NCBI GenBank assembly: GCA_903824785.1 | Contig: CAIJYD010000011.1 | Coordinates: forward strand, 1 to 39,035 | DNA: 39,035 nt | From: an uncultured Bacteroidota bacterium | Lineage (GTDB): Bacteria > Bacteroidota > Bacteroidia > Bacteroidales > VadinHA17 | Reading direction: 5' to 3' | Shown here: positions 1 through 8,035 of the stretch, one piece after another | Layout: each line of letters opens with the position of its first letter | How positions within the stretch are numbered: the first letter of the stretch is position 1 | The notes under the pieces: model-generated | What the model was told of the DNA's origin: nothing | The model's database searches: none | What the model saw: only the letters and a program-made list of their open reading frames with translations | Translations under genes and position numbers: made by a program

Positions 1-247
1 CAATTCATAATAATATGTCAGTCGGGACTTTAAGGATTATTCATTTTAAAAAACAAGCAAAAAAAGAATAGAGCAACTAATAATGTATCCGATAATAAAC
101 AGATTATTAATGAATTAATTAAGTATTACAAGGACATTGACTAATGATATTTCGATTTTTGCTGGTTTACAATCTGCCTTCTGAATTTTTGAACATTCCT
201 TTTGATGCCTCTATTGTATCTCTTTGAAGGTTAAATAGAACGGTTTC
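1..247. other. AT-rich gene-free left flank
   Basis: No convincing gene, RNA or terminator is visible here. The stretch is strongly AT-rich. On the minus strand the frame of the neighbouring hydrolase stays open for about 26 codons past its TAG stop, which is within what chance allows. Confidence 0.5.
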
Positions 248-3205
248 CTATTTTTTAATCGAATCATAGATGCTTTGCAGAATCTCCGATCTGATATTCA
301 TATCTGATACCCGGTTGTTATTCCTTGTGGGATAAACCCTGTTGCAGAGAAAGACAAAGGAGATCTCGCTTGCCGGGTCAATCCAGACAAATGTTCCTGT
401 ATATCCCGAATGTCCAAAACTTGAAGGCGAGGCACTTCTTGTGGGGTAAGCATCCTTTTGGGAAAGCTGGGAGTTATTCAGAAGCGGTTTATCGAAACCA
501 ACCCCTCTGCGGTTTTTATTCTCAGGAAACTGTACGCTTGTGTATTCTTTCATTACATCTTTCCCAATAAGCTGCTCTCCTCCGTATTCTCCCATTCTGC
601 GATAGAGCTCCATCAGTTTCATAAGATCGTTTCCTGTTGCAAATAATCCGGCGTGTCCCGATATTCCACCCAGCATTGCCGCTGTTTCATCGTGGACAGT
701 CCCTTGTAAAAGCTGCTTTCTGAAAAGTGAATCATATTCGGTTGGTATTATTCTGCTCATCGGATATTTAAGATAGGGGTTGAAACCAATATCAAATGCA
801 CCGATCTTCTTATAAATGTTCTCTGTTACAAAATCATTCCATTTCTGCCCTGTAATCATTTCAATAATCTGAGGTGTAATAATAAATGTAAGGTCAGAAT
901 AGATATATTTCTTTTCACCAAGCTTACTCTCCTTTATCTCAGAAAACATTTTCTTTCTGAAGTTCTTGTTGATATAAAGCCCATTGGCAACTTCCAGGGG
1001 ATATTTTTCAGAATATTCATGGCTGAAAATATTTTTTTTGAATTTTCCATCTGCTTTAAGCGTCTCTTTCCAGAATGGAATAAATGGGGTCAGTCCGGCC
1101 TGATGTGTAAAGATATCTCTCATTGCGAGATTGCCTTTGTTGGATTTTTTAAAATAGGGGACGTAATTCCCCAGTTTCTCATCAGGAGAAAATTTTCCTT
1201 CGGTATCGAGAAGCATAAATCCAGGCAATGAGCCTGAAATTTTTGAAACTGATGCAAGGTCAAACAGGTCATCCTCAGTTACAGGAGTTCTGTTGTCATA
1301 AGTCTGAAAGCCATAGCTCTTCTGAAAAACCACAATCCCTTTTCTTGCAATTATAACTTCACAACCAGGATATGCTTTGGCAATGAGGCCTGTATTAGCG
1401 AGGGAGTCAACTTTTCTTCCAAGAATTTCAGATGACATTCCGGCGCTTTCCGGTACTCCATACTGAATCCTGATATTACCCGGGGTAATAATTCCAAAAT
1501 CATATGGCCAGGATTTATTAATTGTTACCGGAAGGGCTCCCCGGGCTCCAATACCTCCGAAAATCAGCTGGGCTGATAGATCCTCAGTATATTCATTCTC
1601 CTGATAGGCAAGTATAAGGCCATCGGCCTGCTGAAGGGCCTGAATTTTATCAATCCCGTAAGGATTACCGAACCATGTTATAATTGTTTTGTTGTTTTTA
1701 ATAAGTTTCTCAATGAAATTATTCATTCCTGCGTTTATCCCGAACCCTTTATTGGGTCGCTGATCAAGTCCGAATACTCCTGCAATAACGATATCGTAAC
1801 CGGAGAGTTTTTTTAATAAATCAGTACATGCCTCATTGCTTGAAGGATCGATAGTAAAATGATCGGCAGGATGATATTTTGCAACTCTCAGCTGATAGGC
1901 AGATATGCGGCCTTTATTGATAGCTACAGTTGCAATTTTAATTTTCTCAAGATTTTTCACAGGTAGCAGATTCTGATTGTTTCGAAGAACCGTAAGCGCA
2001 TTTGCATAAAGATCACGAATCAGAGCTCTGGAGGTCATGGGGGTTATCTCATTGTCAATATTCTCTTTACTGATTATCTGAGGCTTATTCAATCCCGACC
2101 AGTACTTTAGCGCCAGAATCTTTCTGCATTTAAGCGCAATATCTTCATTTGTCAGTTTCTTGGCTGCGATATAGCTTTTTGTTACATTTATTGCTGCTTC
2201 AACATTTGTAACAAATTCTATTACATCGTTTCCTGCTTCGAGGGCTTTGGCATCAGCCTCGCCAGATTTGAAATACTTTGTAATGCCCTGCATATTCATG
2301 GCATCGGTAACCACAAGTCCTTTAAATCCAAGCTCGGTTTTAAGCAGATCATTGATAATTAGGCGGGAAAGCGTTGAAGGGAGACCAGAAGTTGCATCAA
2401 GCGAAGGAAGATTCAGGTGGGCTGTCATGATACTTCCGGCACCTGCATTTATCAGCTTCCGGAAGGGATAGAGTTCAATACTGTCGAGCCGTTGCCTTGA
2501 ATGTGATATTAATGGCAGATCGAGATGGGAATCGACGTTTGTATCGCCATGCCCAGGGAAATGTTTGGCAGTGCCAATCACTCCGTTATCCTGCATACCT
2601 CTCATGTACTCAATTGTTTTATTGGCAACGTTATCCCTGTTCTCTCCGAATGAGCGGTAGTTGATGACAGGGTTCAGGGGATTAATATTAATGTCGGCAA
2701 CAGGAGCAAGATTTATTTGCATCCCCAGACGTTTGAACTGAGATGCCACCGCTTTCCCGACCTGGTAAATCATTGAATCATTTTTAATGGCACCGAGGGT
2801 CATCTGGTAAGGAAATTTTTCCACATTGCTAAGCCTCATGCCGATTCCCCACTCAGCATCCATTGAAATAACAAGAGGTACTTTCGATATTTTCTGGTAG
2901 TAACTGGTCAGCTCCGCCTGTTTTTCGGCAGTTCCCTGGAAAAAAACAATCCCGCCGATTCCATATTTTCTTATCAGATCGGTAATCTCAACCTCATGAG
3001 ATATATCCTTATCGGACCAGCCTGCAACCCAGATGCACTGTGCAATCTTCTGGTCGATGGAGAGAGTGTTGAGAACCGAATCAACCCATGGATGGTTCAT
3101 ATACTTTAAAAAAGGAGGATCTGCCTGCTGTGCTTTTAAATTATTAATCGATAAAAACGCAGCTGAAATAAAAATCAATACTTTTACTTGCTTATTAAAT
3201 TTCAT
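248..3205 (-). CDS. Secreted GH3 beta-N-acetylhexosaminidase fused to a beta-lactamase-fold serine hydrolase
   Basis: This 985-residue protein has an N-terminal signal peptide (about residues 1-25, ending LKAQ), so it acts in the periplasm or outside the cell. Residues about 40-370 form a NagZ-type GH3 domain. The motif KHFPGHG lies at 214-220, the Asp-Ser-His catalytic dyad segment at D225/H227, and the candidate nucleophile D301 in VVTDAMNM. A GH3 C-terminal-like region covers about 395-575. The last 400 residues are a beta-lactamase/class C penicillin-binding-fold hydrolase with SxxK at S652-K655, a YSD motif at Y769 and HSG at H932. In Bacillus subtilis NagZ and the serine amidase AmiE are neighbouring genes that remove GlcNAc and then the peptide from MurNAc. 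This fusion could do both steps, which is inference; other beta-lactamase-fold activities are possible. The gene is divergent from a sugar-salvage gene run. Confidence 0.88.
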   Translation of the reverse strand: MKFNKQVKVLIFISAAFLSINNLKAQQADPPFLKYMNHPWVDSVLNTLSIDQKIAQCIWVAGWSDKDISHEVEITDLIRKYGIGGIVFFQGTAEKQAELTSYYQKISKVPLVISMDAEWGIGMRLSNVEKFPYQMTLGAIKNDSMIYQVGKAVASQFKRLGMQINLAPVADININPLNPVINYRSFGENRDNVANKTIEYMRGMQDNGVIGTAKHFPGHGDTNVDSHLDLPLISHSRQRLDSIELYPFRKLINAGAGSIMTAHLNLPSLDATSGLPSTLSRLIINDLLKTELGFKGLVVTDAMNMQGITKYFKSGEADAKALEAGNDVIEFVTNVEAAINVTKSYIAAKKLTNEDIALKCRKILALKYWSGLNKPQIISKENIDNEITPMTSRALIRDLYANALTVLRNNQNLLPVKNLEKIKIATVAINKGRISAYQLRVAKYHPADHFTIDPSSNEACTDLLKKLSGYDIVIAGVFGLDQRPNKGFGINAGMNNFIEKLIKNNKTIITWFGNPYGIDKIQALQQADGLILAYQENEYTEDLSAQLIFGGIGARGALPVTINKSWPYDFGIITPGNIRIQYGVPESAGMSSEILGRKVDSLANTGLIAKAYPGCEVIIARKGIVVFQKSYGFQTYDNRTPVTEDDLFDLASVSKISGSLPGFMLLDTEGKFSPDEKLGNYVPYFKKSNKGNLAMRDIFTHQAGLTPFIPFWKETLKADGKFKKNIFSHEYSEKYPLEVANGLYINKNFRKKMFSEIKESKLGEKKYIYSDLTFIITPQIIEMITGQKWNDFVTENIYKKIGAFDIGFNPYLKYPMSRIIPTEYDSLFRKQLLQGTVHDETAAMLGGISGHAGLFATGNDLMKLMELYRRMGEYGGEQLIGKDVMKEYTSVQFPENKNRRGVGFDKPLLNNSQLSQKDAYPTRSASPSSFGHSGYTGTFVWIDPASEISFVFLCNRVYPTRNNNRVSDMNIRSEILQSIYDSIKK

Positions 3206-3258
3206 GACCGGGAGTAATTAAATACGGATTATTAATATATCAAAATCTGGAATTATTT

Positions 3259-3266
3259 CAAAAGTA
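3259..3266 (-). promoter_or_regulatory. Candidate -7 box for the GH3/serine hydrolase gene
   Basis: The minus strand reads TACTTTTG, an exact match to the Bacteroidota -7 consensus TAnnTTTG. It lies about 53 bases before the ATG. A TTG on the same strand about 24 bases further upstream could be the -33 element, although that spacing is a little long. Confidence 0.42.
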
Positions 3267-3382
3267 GTGTTTTTTGAAATGCAAATATTGCAAAATTTTC
3301 CTGCAGATTGTTCTTATTAATTATTTCAACCTGCCGGATTATAGCTTATGAATATGAAACAATAAAAATCGGCGTAAATTAT

Positions 3383-3390
3383 TAATTTTG
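3383..3390 (+). promoter_or_regulatory. Candidate -7 box for the amino-sugar salvage genes
   Basis: TAATTTTG matches TAnnTTTG exactly and ends 19 bases before the ATG at 3410. No clear TTG lies at the usual -33 distance, so this rests on the -7 box and its position. Confidence 0.4.
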
Positions 3391-3409
3391 CACAACATTT
3401 TTTTCATAT

Positions 3410-4519
3410 ATGGCAAAAACTACAAACCGACTAGTCTCACTTGATATATTCAGGGGGCTGACAGTAGCATTTATGATCATCGTAAATACTCCCGGGAGCT
3501 GGAAATATGTATATTCTCCTCTCACTCATGCAAAATGGCACGGATGCACTCCAACCGATCTTGTATTTCCGTTTTTCCTCTTTATTGTCGGAGTCTCATC
3601 TTACTACTCCCTTAAGAAATATGGAAATGAAATAAACGGAAGCTCTATTTTCAGAATTTTGAGACGTATGGTAACTATCTTTGCCATAGGTCTGTTGCTT
3701 AATATTTTTCCCTATTTCGGAAGGGATTATTCAACCCTCAGAATAATGGGTGTTCTGCAGCGTATTGCTCTTGCCTATGGCCTTGGAGCAATCATCTGTC
3801 TGGTGGTAAGAAGGGATTATCTCTGGATTGTTACAGCAGTTATATTGCTTCTTTACTGGGGAATAATGGCTTACTTCGGAGGCGCTGATCCATATAGCCT
3901 TGAAAACAATTTTGCCACTAATGTTGATCTCGCAATTCTTGGAAAAGGCCACATGTATAAAGGATTTGGTATTCCATTCGATCCTGAAGGATTACTTAGT
4001 ACCATCCCGGCAGTATGTACAGTTATTATAGGTTATTTTATAGGTGAAATGATCAGCAAAAACTCCGCCGGGGGGAAAACAGCTCTTAAGCTTCTTTTAT
4101 TCGCAGCTGCTGCTGCAGGAATCGGCTATTTATGGGGCATTCTCTTTCCGATCAACAAGCCTCTCTGGACAAGTTCGTATGTTTTGTACACTGCAGGTAT
4201 CGCTATGGCAGTATTATCGCTTATATATCTGGTTGCTGATGTTCTTAAATTGCAGAAGTGGGCAGGATTCTTTTTGGTCTTGGGGACAAATGCTCTTTTT
4301 GCCTTTTCGCTTGCGATAATATGGACCAAAATGATGATGTTCATTAAAATACAGGCAGCTACTGGTGAGATCAGCCTTTATGGTTGGATCTATGAGAAAT
4401 TATGCGTTCCGGTAGCCGGAAACCTCAACGGTAGTCTTATGTTTGCTGTTCTTCAGTTATTACTTGTCTGGGGTGTGACATTGATATTGTATAGAAAGAA
4501 GATAATGATAAGGTTATAA
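3410..4519 (+). CDS. DUF5009/NagX-type polytopic membrane protein (HGSNAT-like)
   Basis: This 369-residue inner-membrane protein starts with RLVSLDIFRGLTVAFMIIVN, the hallmark of the family related to heparan-alpha-glucosaminide N-acetyltransferase (COG4299/DUF5009). It has about ten hydrophobic segments, and the HAKWHGCTPTDLVFPFFLF stretch is also typical. Automatic annotation usually says acyltransferase. However, members next to amino-sugar genes have been named NagX, and I recall without verification that the MurNAc importer MurT of Tannerella forsythia is of this kind. The next gene (59 bases on) is an AmgK-like sugar kinase and the one after it is MurU-like. I therefore favour amino-sugar transport across the inner membrane, but this is inference from context. 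Confidence 0.8.
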   Translation: MAKTTNRLVSLDIFRGLTVAFMIIVNTPGSWKYVYSPLTHAKWHGCTPTDLVFPFFLFIVGVSSYYSLKKYGNEINGSSIFRILRRMVTIFAIGLLLNIFPYFGRDYSTLRIMGVLQRIALAYGLGAIICLVVRRDYLWIVTAVILLLYWGIMAYFGGADPYSLENNFATNVDLAILGKGHMYKGFGIPFDPEGLLSTIPAVCTVIIGYFIGEMISKNSAGGKTALKLLLFAAAAAGIGYLWGILFPINKPLWTSSYVLYTAGIAMAVLSLIYLVADVLKLQKWAGFFLVLGTNALFAFSLAIIWTKMMMFIKIQAATGEISLYGWIYEKLCVPVAGNLNGSLMFAVLQLLLVWGVTLILYRKKIMIRL

Positions 4520-4578
4520 CAAATATTATTTTGAAGATAAGGATAAGAGTTTAGCTGTTTAATATTAAAATATTTTGA

Positions 4579-5619
4579 ATGAGTGAAATAGAAGTTGTAT
4601 CGGAAGGGTACAAGGAGTTATTCGGGAAATCAGAAATTGATATTGTTGCTTTGCCGCAATCAGGCTCTGACAGGAAATATTTCAGAATTACTGACGGGAA
4701 GAAAAGTGTAATCGGAGCATATAATGCCAATCTGGAGGAGAACGAAGCTTTTATCGGGTTTACAAAACATTTTATTTCCAAAGGTCTGCCTGTTCCGGAA
4801 ATATATGGATATCTTCCTGAAAAATATATCTACTATCTTAAAGATCTTGGTGACCTTAACCTGTTTACCTGGCTTCAGCAGAAACAGGCCGGTGGTGGTT
4901 TTGATCAGGAAGCAGAAGAGCTGTACCGCAAAATCCTTGACAAACTGATTCATTTCCAGATAAAAGGAATAGATGGTCTGAACCTCGACCTTTGTTATCC
5001 TCATAAAAGCTTTGACAGGCAATCGATGATGTGGGATATGAATTATTTCAAATATATGTTGCTTAAACTTCTGGCTGTACCTTTTAATGAACGCAGGCTG
5101 GAACACGATTTCAACCTTCTGGCAGATTTTCTTCTTGAGACAGGTCAGGATTATTTCCTCTACAGGGATTTTCAATCGGCAAATGTTATGATTGTTGACG
5201 GAGAACCCTGGTTCATTGACTATCAGGGTGGAAGAAAAGGTGCCCCGCAGTATGATGTTGCTTCACTTCTTTACGATGCCAAGGCACATGTTCCGCAGGC
5301 TGCCTGTAAAAATCTTCTTGATTATCATACAGCTAATTTCTGTTCGGTTTCAGGAGAGAATGTTGAAGAATTCCGTGGGTATTTTGCAGGGTTCAGCATG
5401 ATAAGGTTGATGCAGGCTCTTGGAGCATTCGGATTCAGAGGACTTTATGAGAAGAAGCCAACTTTTACAGGAAGTATTGTTCCTGCAGTAAAACTATTGG
5501 TTCAGGTTGTTGATTCAGAACAACTTCCGGTGTCGCTGCCCGAATTATTTCAGACTGTCAGGTCAATCCCCGGACTTCAGGTCTATAAGGATTTAGATAA
5601 GGATCAGTCGATAAGATAA
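4579..5619 (+). CDS. amgK: AmgK-like anomeric MurNAc/GlcNAc kinase (aminoglycoside phosphotransferase fold)
   Basis: The 346-residue protein has the COG3178 signatures. The N-lobe motif GSDRKYFRI is at 29-37. The catalytic loop YRDFQSANVM has D197 and N202. The metal-binding segment FIDYQGG has D214 and is followed by PQYDVASLLYDA, as in Pseudomonas AmgK. AmgK phosphorylates MurNAc or GlcNAc at C1, so that MurU can make the UDP-sugar and bypass de novo synthesis (and fosfomycin inhibition). The downstream MurU-like gene begins 36 bases later, which strongly supports this over a generic aminoglycoside kinase. The substrate itself cannot be read from the sequence. The first residue of the Brenner motif is Tyr rather than His. 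Confidence 0.78.
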   Translation: MSEIEVVSEGYKELFGKSEIDIVALPQSGSDRKYFRITDGKKSVIGAYNANLEENEAFIGFTKHFISKGLPVPEIYGYLPEKYIYYLKDLGDLNLFTWLQQKQAGGGFDQEAEELYRKILDKLIHFQIKGIDGLNLDLCYPHKSFDRQSMMWDMNYFKYMLLKLLAVPFNERRLEHDFNLLADFLLETGQDYFLYRDFQSANVMIVDGEPWFIDYQGGRKGAPQYDVASLLYDAKAHVPQAACKNLLDYHTANFCSVSGENVEEFRGYFAGFSMIRLMQALGAFGFRGLYEKKPTFTGSIVPAVKLLVQVVDSEQLPVSLPELFQTVRSIPGLQVYKDLDKDQSIR

Positions 5620-5655
5620 AAGGCAAAAATTAACCATTGTTATAAGGAAGTAAAG

Positions 5656-6369
5656 ATGAGGGCAATGATTTTTGCAGCGGGACTTGGAAAACGTCTGGGC
5701 AGAATAACAGAAAATATTCCCAAGGCTCTTGTTGATATCAACGGAAAAACGGCACTGAGACGGGCAGTTGAGAAATGTACCGAACATGGCTTTGACGATA
5801 TAATAATTAATGTCCACCATTTTGCAGAGATGGTTGAAGCTGAGGTGAAAAGCCTTAATGAAATGGGTTTCAGGGTCTCTGTTTCGGATGAAAGGGAGAT
5901 GCTTCTCGAAAACGGCGGAGGTTTGTATAAAGCCCGGGGGTTTTTCGGAACAGCGCCTTTTCTTCTTTACAATGTTGATATAATATCCGACTTTAACCTA
6001 ACCGCACTTTACAGGTTTCATCTCGAAAAGAAGGGGCTGGCTTCACTTGCTGTAAGGCATCGGCCGGGGAAAAGATTTCTCCTTGTTGATGACCATGGAC
6101 AGATGCGGGGATGGAGAAATATCTCTTCCGGAGAGCAGATTCTCGCCTGTGCATCAGACCAGGGACTTTCGGAGATCGCATTTTCAAGTATGCATATAGT
6201 TGAACCTGAGATATTTAAATATATGACCGACGGTATATATTCTATGGTTACCCTATATCTTGAACTTGCAGCTGAACACAATATCTATACTTTAAAACAC
6301 GATGAAGGCTATTGGGTTGATGTCGGAACTCCCGAGAGCCTGGAGATTGTCAGGAAATTACTGGCTTAA
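5656..6369 (+). CDS. murU: MurU-like sugar-1-phosphate nucleotidyltransferase
   Basis: This 237-residue single-domain nucleotidyltransferase opens with MIFAAGLGKRLGRITENIPKAL, the nucleotide-binding signature with Lys23. It continues with ENGGGLYKA and LLYNVDII, both very close to MurNAc-1-phosphate uridylyltransferase MurU. It ends with YWVDVGTPESLE. There is no C-terminal left-handed beta-helix, which separates it from GlmU and long GlmU-like enzymes. In the AmgK-MurU route the product is UDP-MurNAc (or UDP-GlcNAc). A GGAAG sequence lies 7 bases before the ATG. The gene is the last of three co-directional genes, and its TAA overlaps the stop of trkH on the other strand by four bases (TTAA). 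Use of another hexose-1-phosphate cannot be excluded. Confidence 0.78.
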   Translation: MRAMIFAAGLGKRLGRITENIPKALVDINGKTALRRAVEKCTEHGFDDIIINVHHFAEMVEAEVKSLNEMGFRVSVSDEREMLLENGGGLYKARGFFGTAPFLLYNVDIISDFNLTALYRFHLEKKGLASLAVRHRPGKRFLLVDDHGQMRGWRNISSGEQILACASDQGLSEIAFSSMHIVEPEIFKYMTDGIYSMVTLYLELAAEHNIYTLKHDEGYWVDVGTPESLEIVRKLLA

Positions 6370-7811
6370 AGCTTCCAGAAGGCTTTGGTAAAAATTGTAA
6401 AGACAGTAATGATTTCCAGTCTTCCTAAAATCATAAGAAGGCTCAGAACAAATTTGCTGACCTCAGGAAGATGAGCAAAATTACTCATCGGACCTACTGT
6501 GCCAAGTCCGGGTCCGATTCCTGCCATACAGGTTGCTACTGAGCTCGATGCAGTAACCGGATCAACTCCTGTAATTACTACAATAATTGTCCCTAGAACA
6601 AAAAGGAAAAGATAAAGAACAACAAATGAAAGTATCGAAATATTGGTATTCTCGGCAATGCTTTTCCCGTTTAATCTAACGAAAGTAACTGACTTGGGGT
6701 GATTGAGTTTGATAAAAACATTCTTAATATTCTTCATGACAATCAGATGCCGGGCCATTTTGATACCACCGCTTGTGGAGCCCGTGCTTCCACCTGAAAA
6801 CATCATCAGGAAAATAAGGAGAACAGCCGTAAGTGGCCATAGGATATAATCTGCTGAGGCGAATCCTGTACATGTCATTATCGAAATAATCTGGAAAAAA
6901 CCATCCCTGAATGATTCCTCAAACGATCTTGTAGAGTTATTAAGAAGAATTATGGTTGCAACTGCGCCTGCTATTACAGCTACGGAAATATAGAACCAGA
7001 GCTCTTCATTCTGCCTTATTTTCTTGAAGTTAAGCTTGATAAGAAAATAATATACAACCTGGCTTACACCGGCAAGGAACATAAAGATCATTACAATATA
7101 CTGACTGTAAGCCGAATAGTACATAAGGCTGATATTTTTTGTAGAGAAACCTCCTGTTGCAATTGTTCCGAATGAGTGACATATACTGTCAAAAAGATTC
7201 ATGTCGCCAATACTCAGCAGTATTATCTGGGCAAGTGTCAGTCCCAGGTAGATAAACAAAACCCTGAACCCTATTGCTTTTGTTTTAGGATGAATCTTCT
7301 CTTTCATCGACGATTCCAGACTGAAAAGCTGATATCCCGTAACCCGGAGGGATGGCAGGATAATAATAACCAGTGCTATTATCCCTATTCCGCCAAACCA
7401 ATGGGTAAGGCTGCGCCAGAAAAGTATTGAATATGGAAGGATCTCCACGTCTGTGAGGATTGAAGATCCTGTAGTGGAAAAACCTGAAGTGGATTCAAAA
7501 AATGCATCGATGAATGATGGGATCGTTCCACTGATAAGATATGGCAACGTTCCCAGTAATGAAAAGATTACCCATGACAGAGTAACTGCAAGATATCCGT
7601 CCCTTGAGCTGAATTTTTTTGTATCGGCTTTCATTGATAACAGATAAAAAACTGCCGATAAAAAAGTGGTTATTGCAGCCGACCAGAGAAAAGGAGAAGG
7701 CGATTCCTTATATATAAAAACAACCGGCAGACAGAAAAAGTAAGAAATTGTTTCTACCAGCAGGATGGTACTCAATATCCGGATAATTAACAAAGGATTG
7801 ATCAGCTTCAT
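6366..7811 (-). CDS. trkH: TrkH-family potassium transporter subunit
   Basis: The 481-residue membrane protein has the four pore-loop repeats of the Trk/Ktr/HKT superfamily. They appear as ESTSGFSTTGSS (about 107-118), GTIATGGFST (about 215-224), MTCTGFASAD and CMAGIGPGLGTVGP near the C-terminus. Each is flanked by membrane helices (M1-P-M2). The family moves K+ inward, usually with a cytosolic NAD-binding partner TrkA, and no trkA is present in this window. The gene is monocistronic here: it converges with murU and diverges from the polyamine gene. A -7 box lies 27 bases upstream of its start. Confidence 0.93.
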   Translation of the reverse strand: MKLINPLLIIRILSTILLVETISYFFCLPVVFIYKESPSPFLWSAAITTFLSAVFYLLSMKADTKKFSSRDGYLAVTLSWVIFSLLGTLPYLISGTIPSFIDAFFESTSGFSTTGSSILTDVEILPYSILFWRSLTHWFGGIGIIALVIIILPSLRVTGYQLFSLESSMKEKIHPKTKAIGFRVLFIYLGLTLAQIILLSIGDMNLFDSICHSFGTIATGGFSTKNISLMYYSAYSQYIVMIFMFLAGVSQVVYYFLIKLNFKKIRQNEELWFYISVAVIAGAVATIILLNNSTRSFEESFRDGFFQIISIMTCTGFASADYILWPLTAVLLIFLMMFSGGSTGSTSGGIKMARHLIVMKNIKNVFIKLNHPKSVTFVRLNGKSIAENTNISILSFVVLYLFLFVLGTIIVVITGVDPVTASSSVATCMAGIGPGLGTVGPMSNFAHLPEVSKFVLSLLMILGRLEIITVFTIFTKAFWKL

Positions 7812-7837
7812 AATCAGGTTCAGGAAATTTAAGGATA

Positions 7838-7845
7838 CAAATATA
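7838..7845 (-). promoter_or_regulatory. Candidate -7 box for trkH
   Basis: The minus strand reads TATATTTG, an exact TAnnTTTG match 27 bases before the trkH ATG. I see no good -33 TTG. Confidence 0.38.
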
Positions 7846-7893
7846 ATCAGAATTAGTTTTGTTCTGTTTTCCTTTGAAAAATGAAATAGGCTA

Positions 7894-7907
7894 CCACAAT
7901 TTTGTGG
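7894..7907. promoter_or_regulatory. Small inverted repeat in the trkH/polyamine divergent region
   Basis: CCACAA-TT-TTGTGG forms two perfect 6-base arms around a 2-base centre, between the two divergent starts. It could be an operator, but a repeat of this size also arises by chance. Confidence 0.2.
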
Positions 7908-7974
7908 GATAAAAGTTTATTGATTGGCACTTTAAAGCTTATATTTGAACCTGTTATTAAACGGGAGATTTATC

Positions 7975-8009
7975 TTGTTTTAAATCATCTGAATATCATT
8001 TTATTTTTG
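7975..8009 (+). promoter_or_regulatory. Candidate promoter for the carboxynorspermidine genes
   Basis: TATTTTTG at 8002-8009 matches the -7 consensus TAnnTTTG, and TTG at 7975-7977 could be the -33 element (24-base spacer, slightly long). The ATG follows 26 bases after the box. Confidence 0.42.
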
Positions 8010-8035
8010 ATTAATCTTTTAATAATAAATAATAT

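Noticed and set aside
165-250. In-frame extension of the GH3/serine hydrolase past its TAG stop for about 26 codons
   Set aside because: An open frame of this length is expected fairly often by chance, and the protein already ends after a complete serine-hydrolase domain.
6366-6369. Four-base overlap of the murU and trkH stop codons
   Set aside because: TTAA contains a stop on both strands, so such convergent overlaps are common and need no special explanation.
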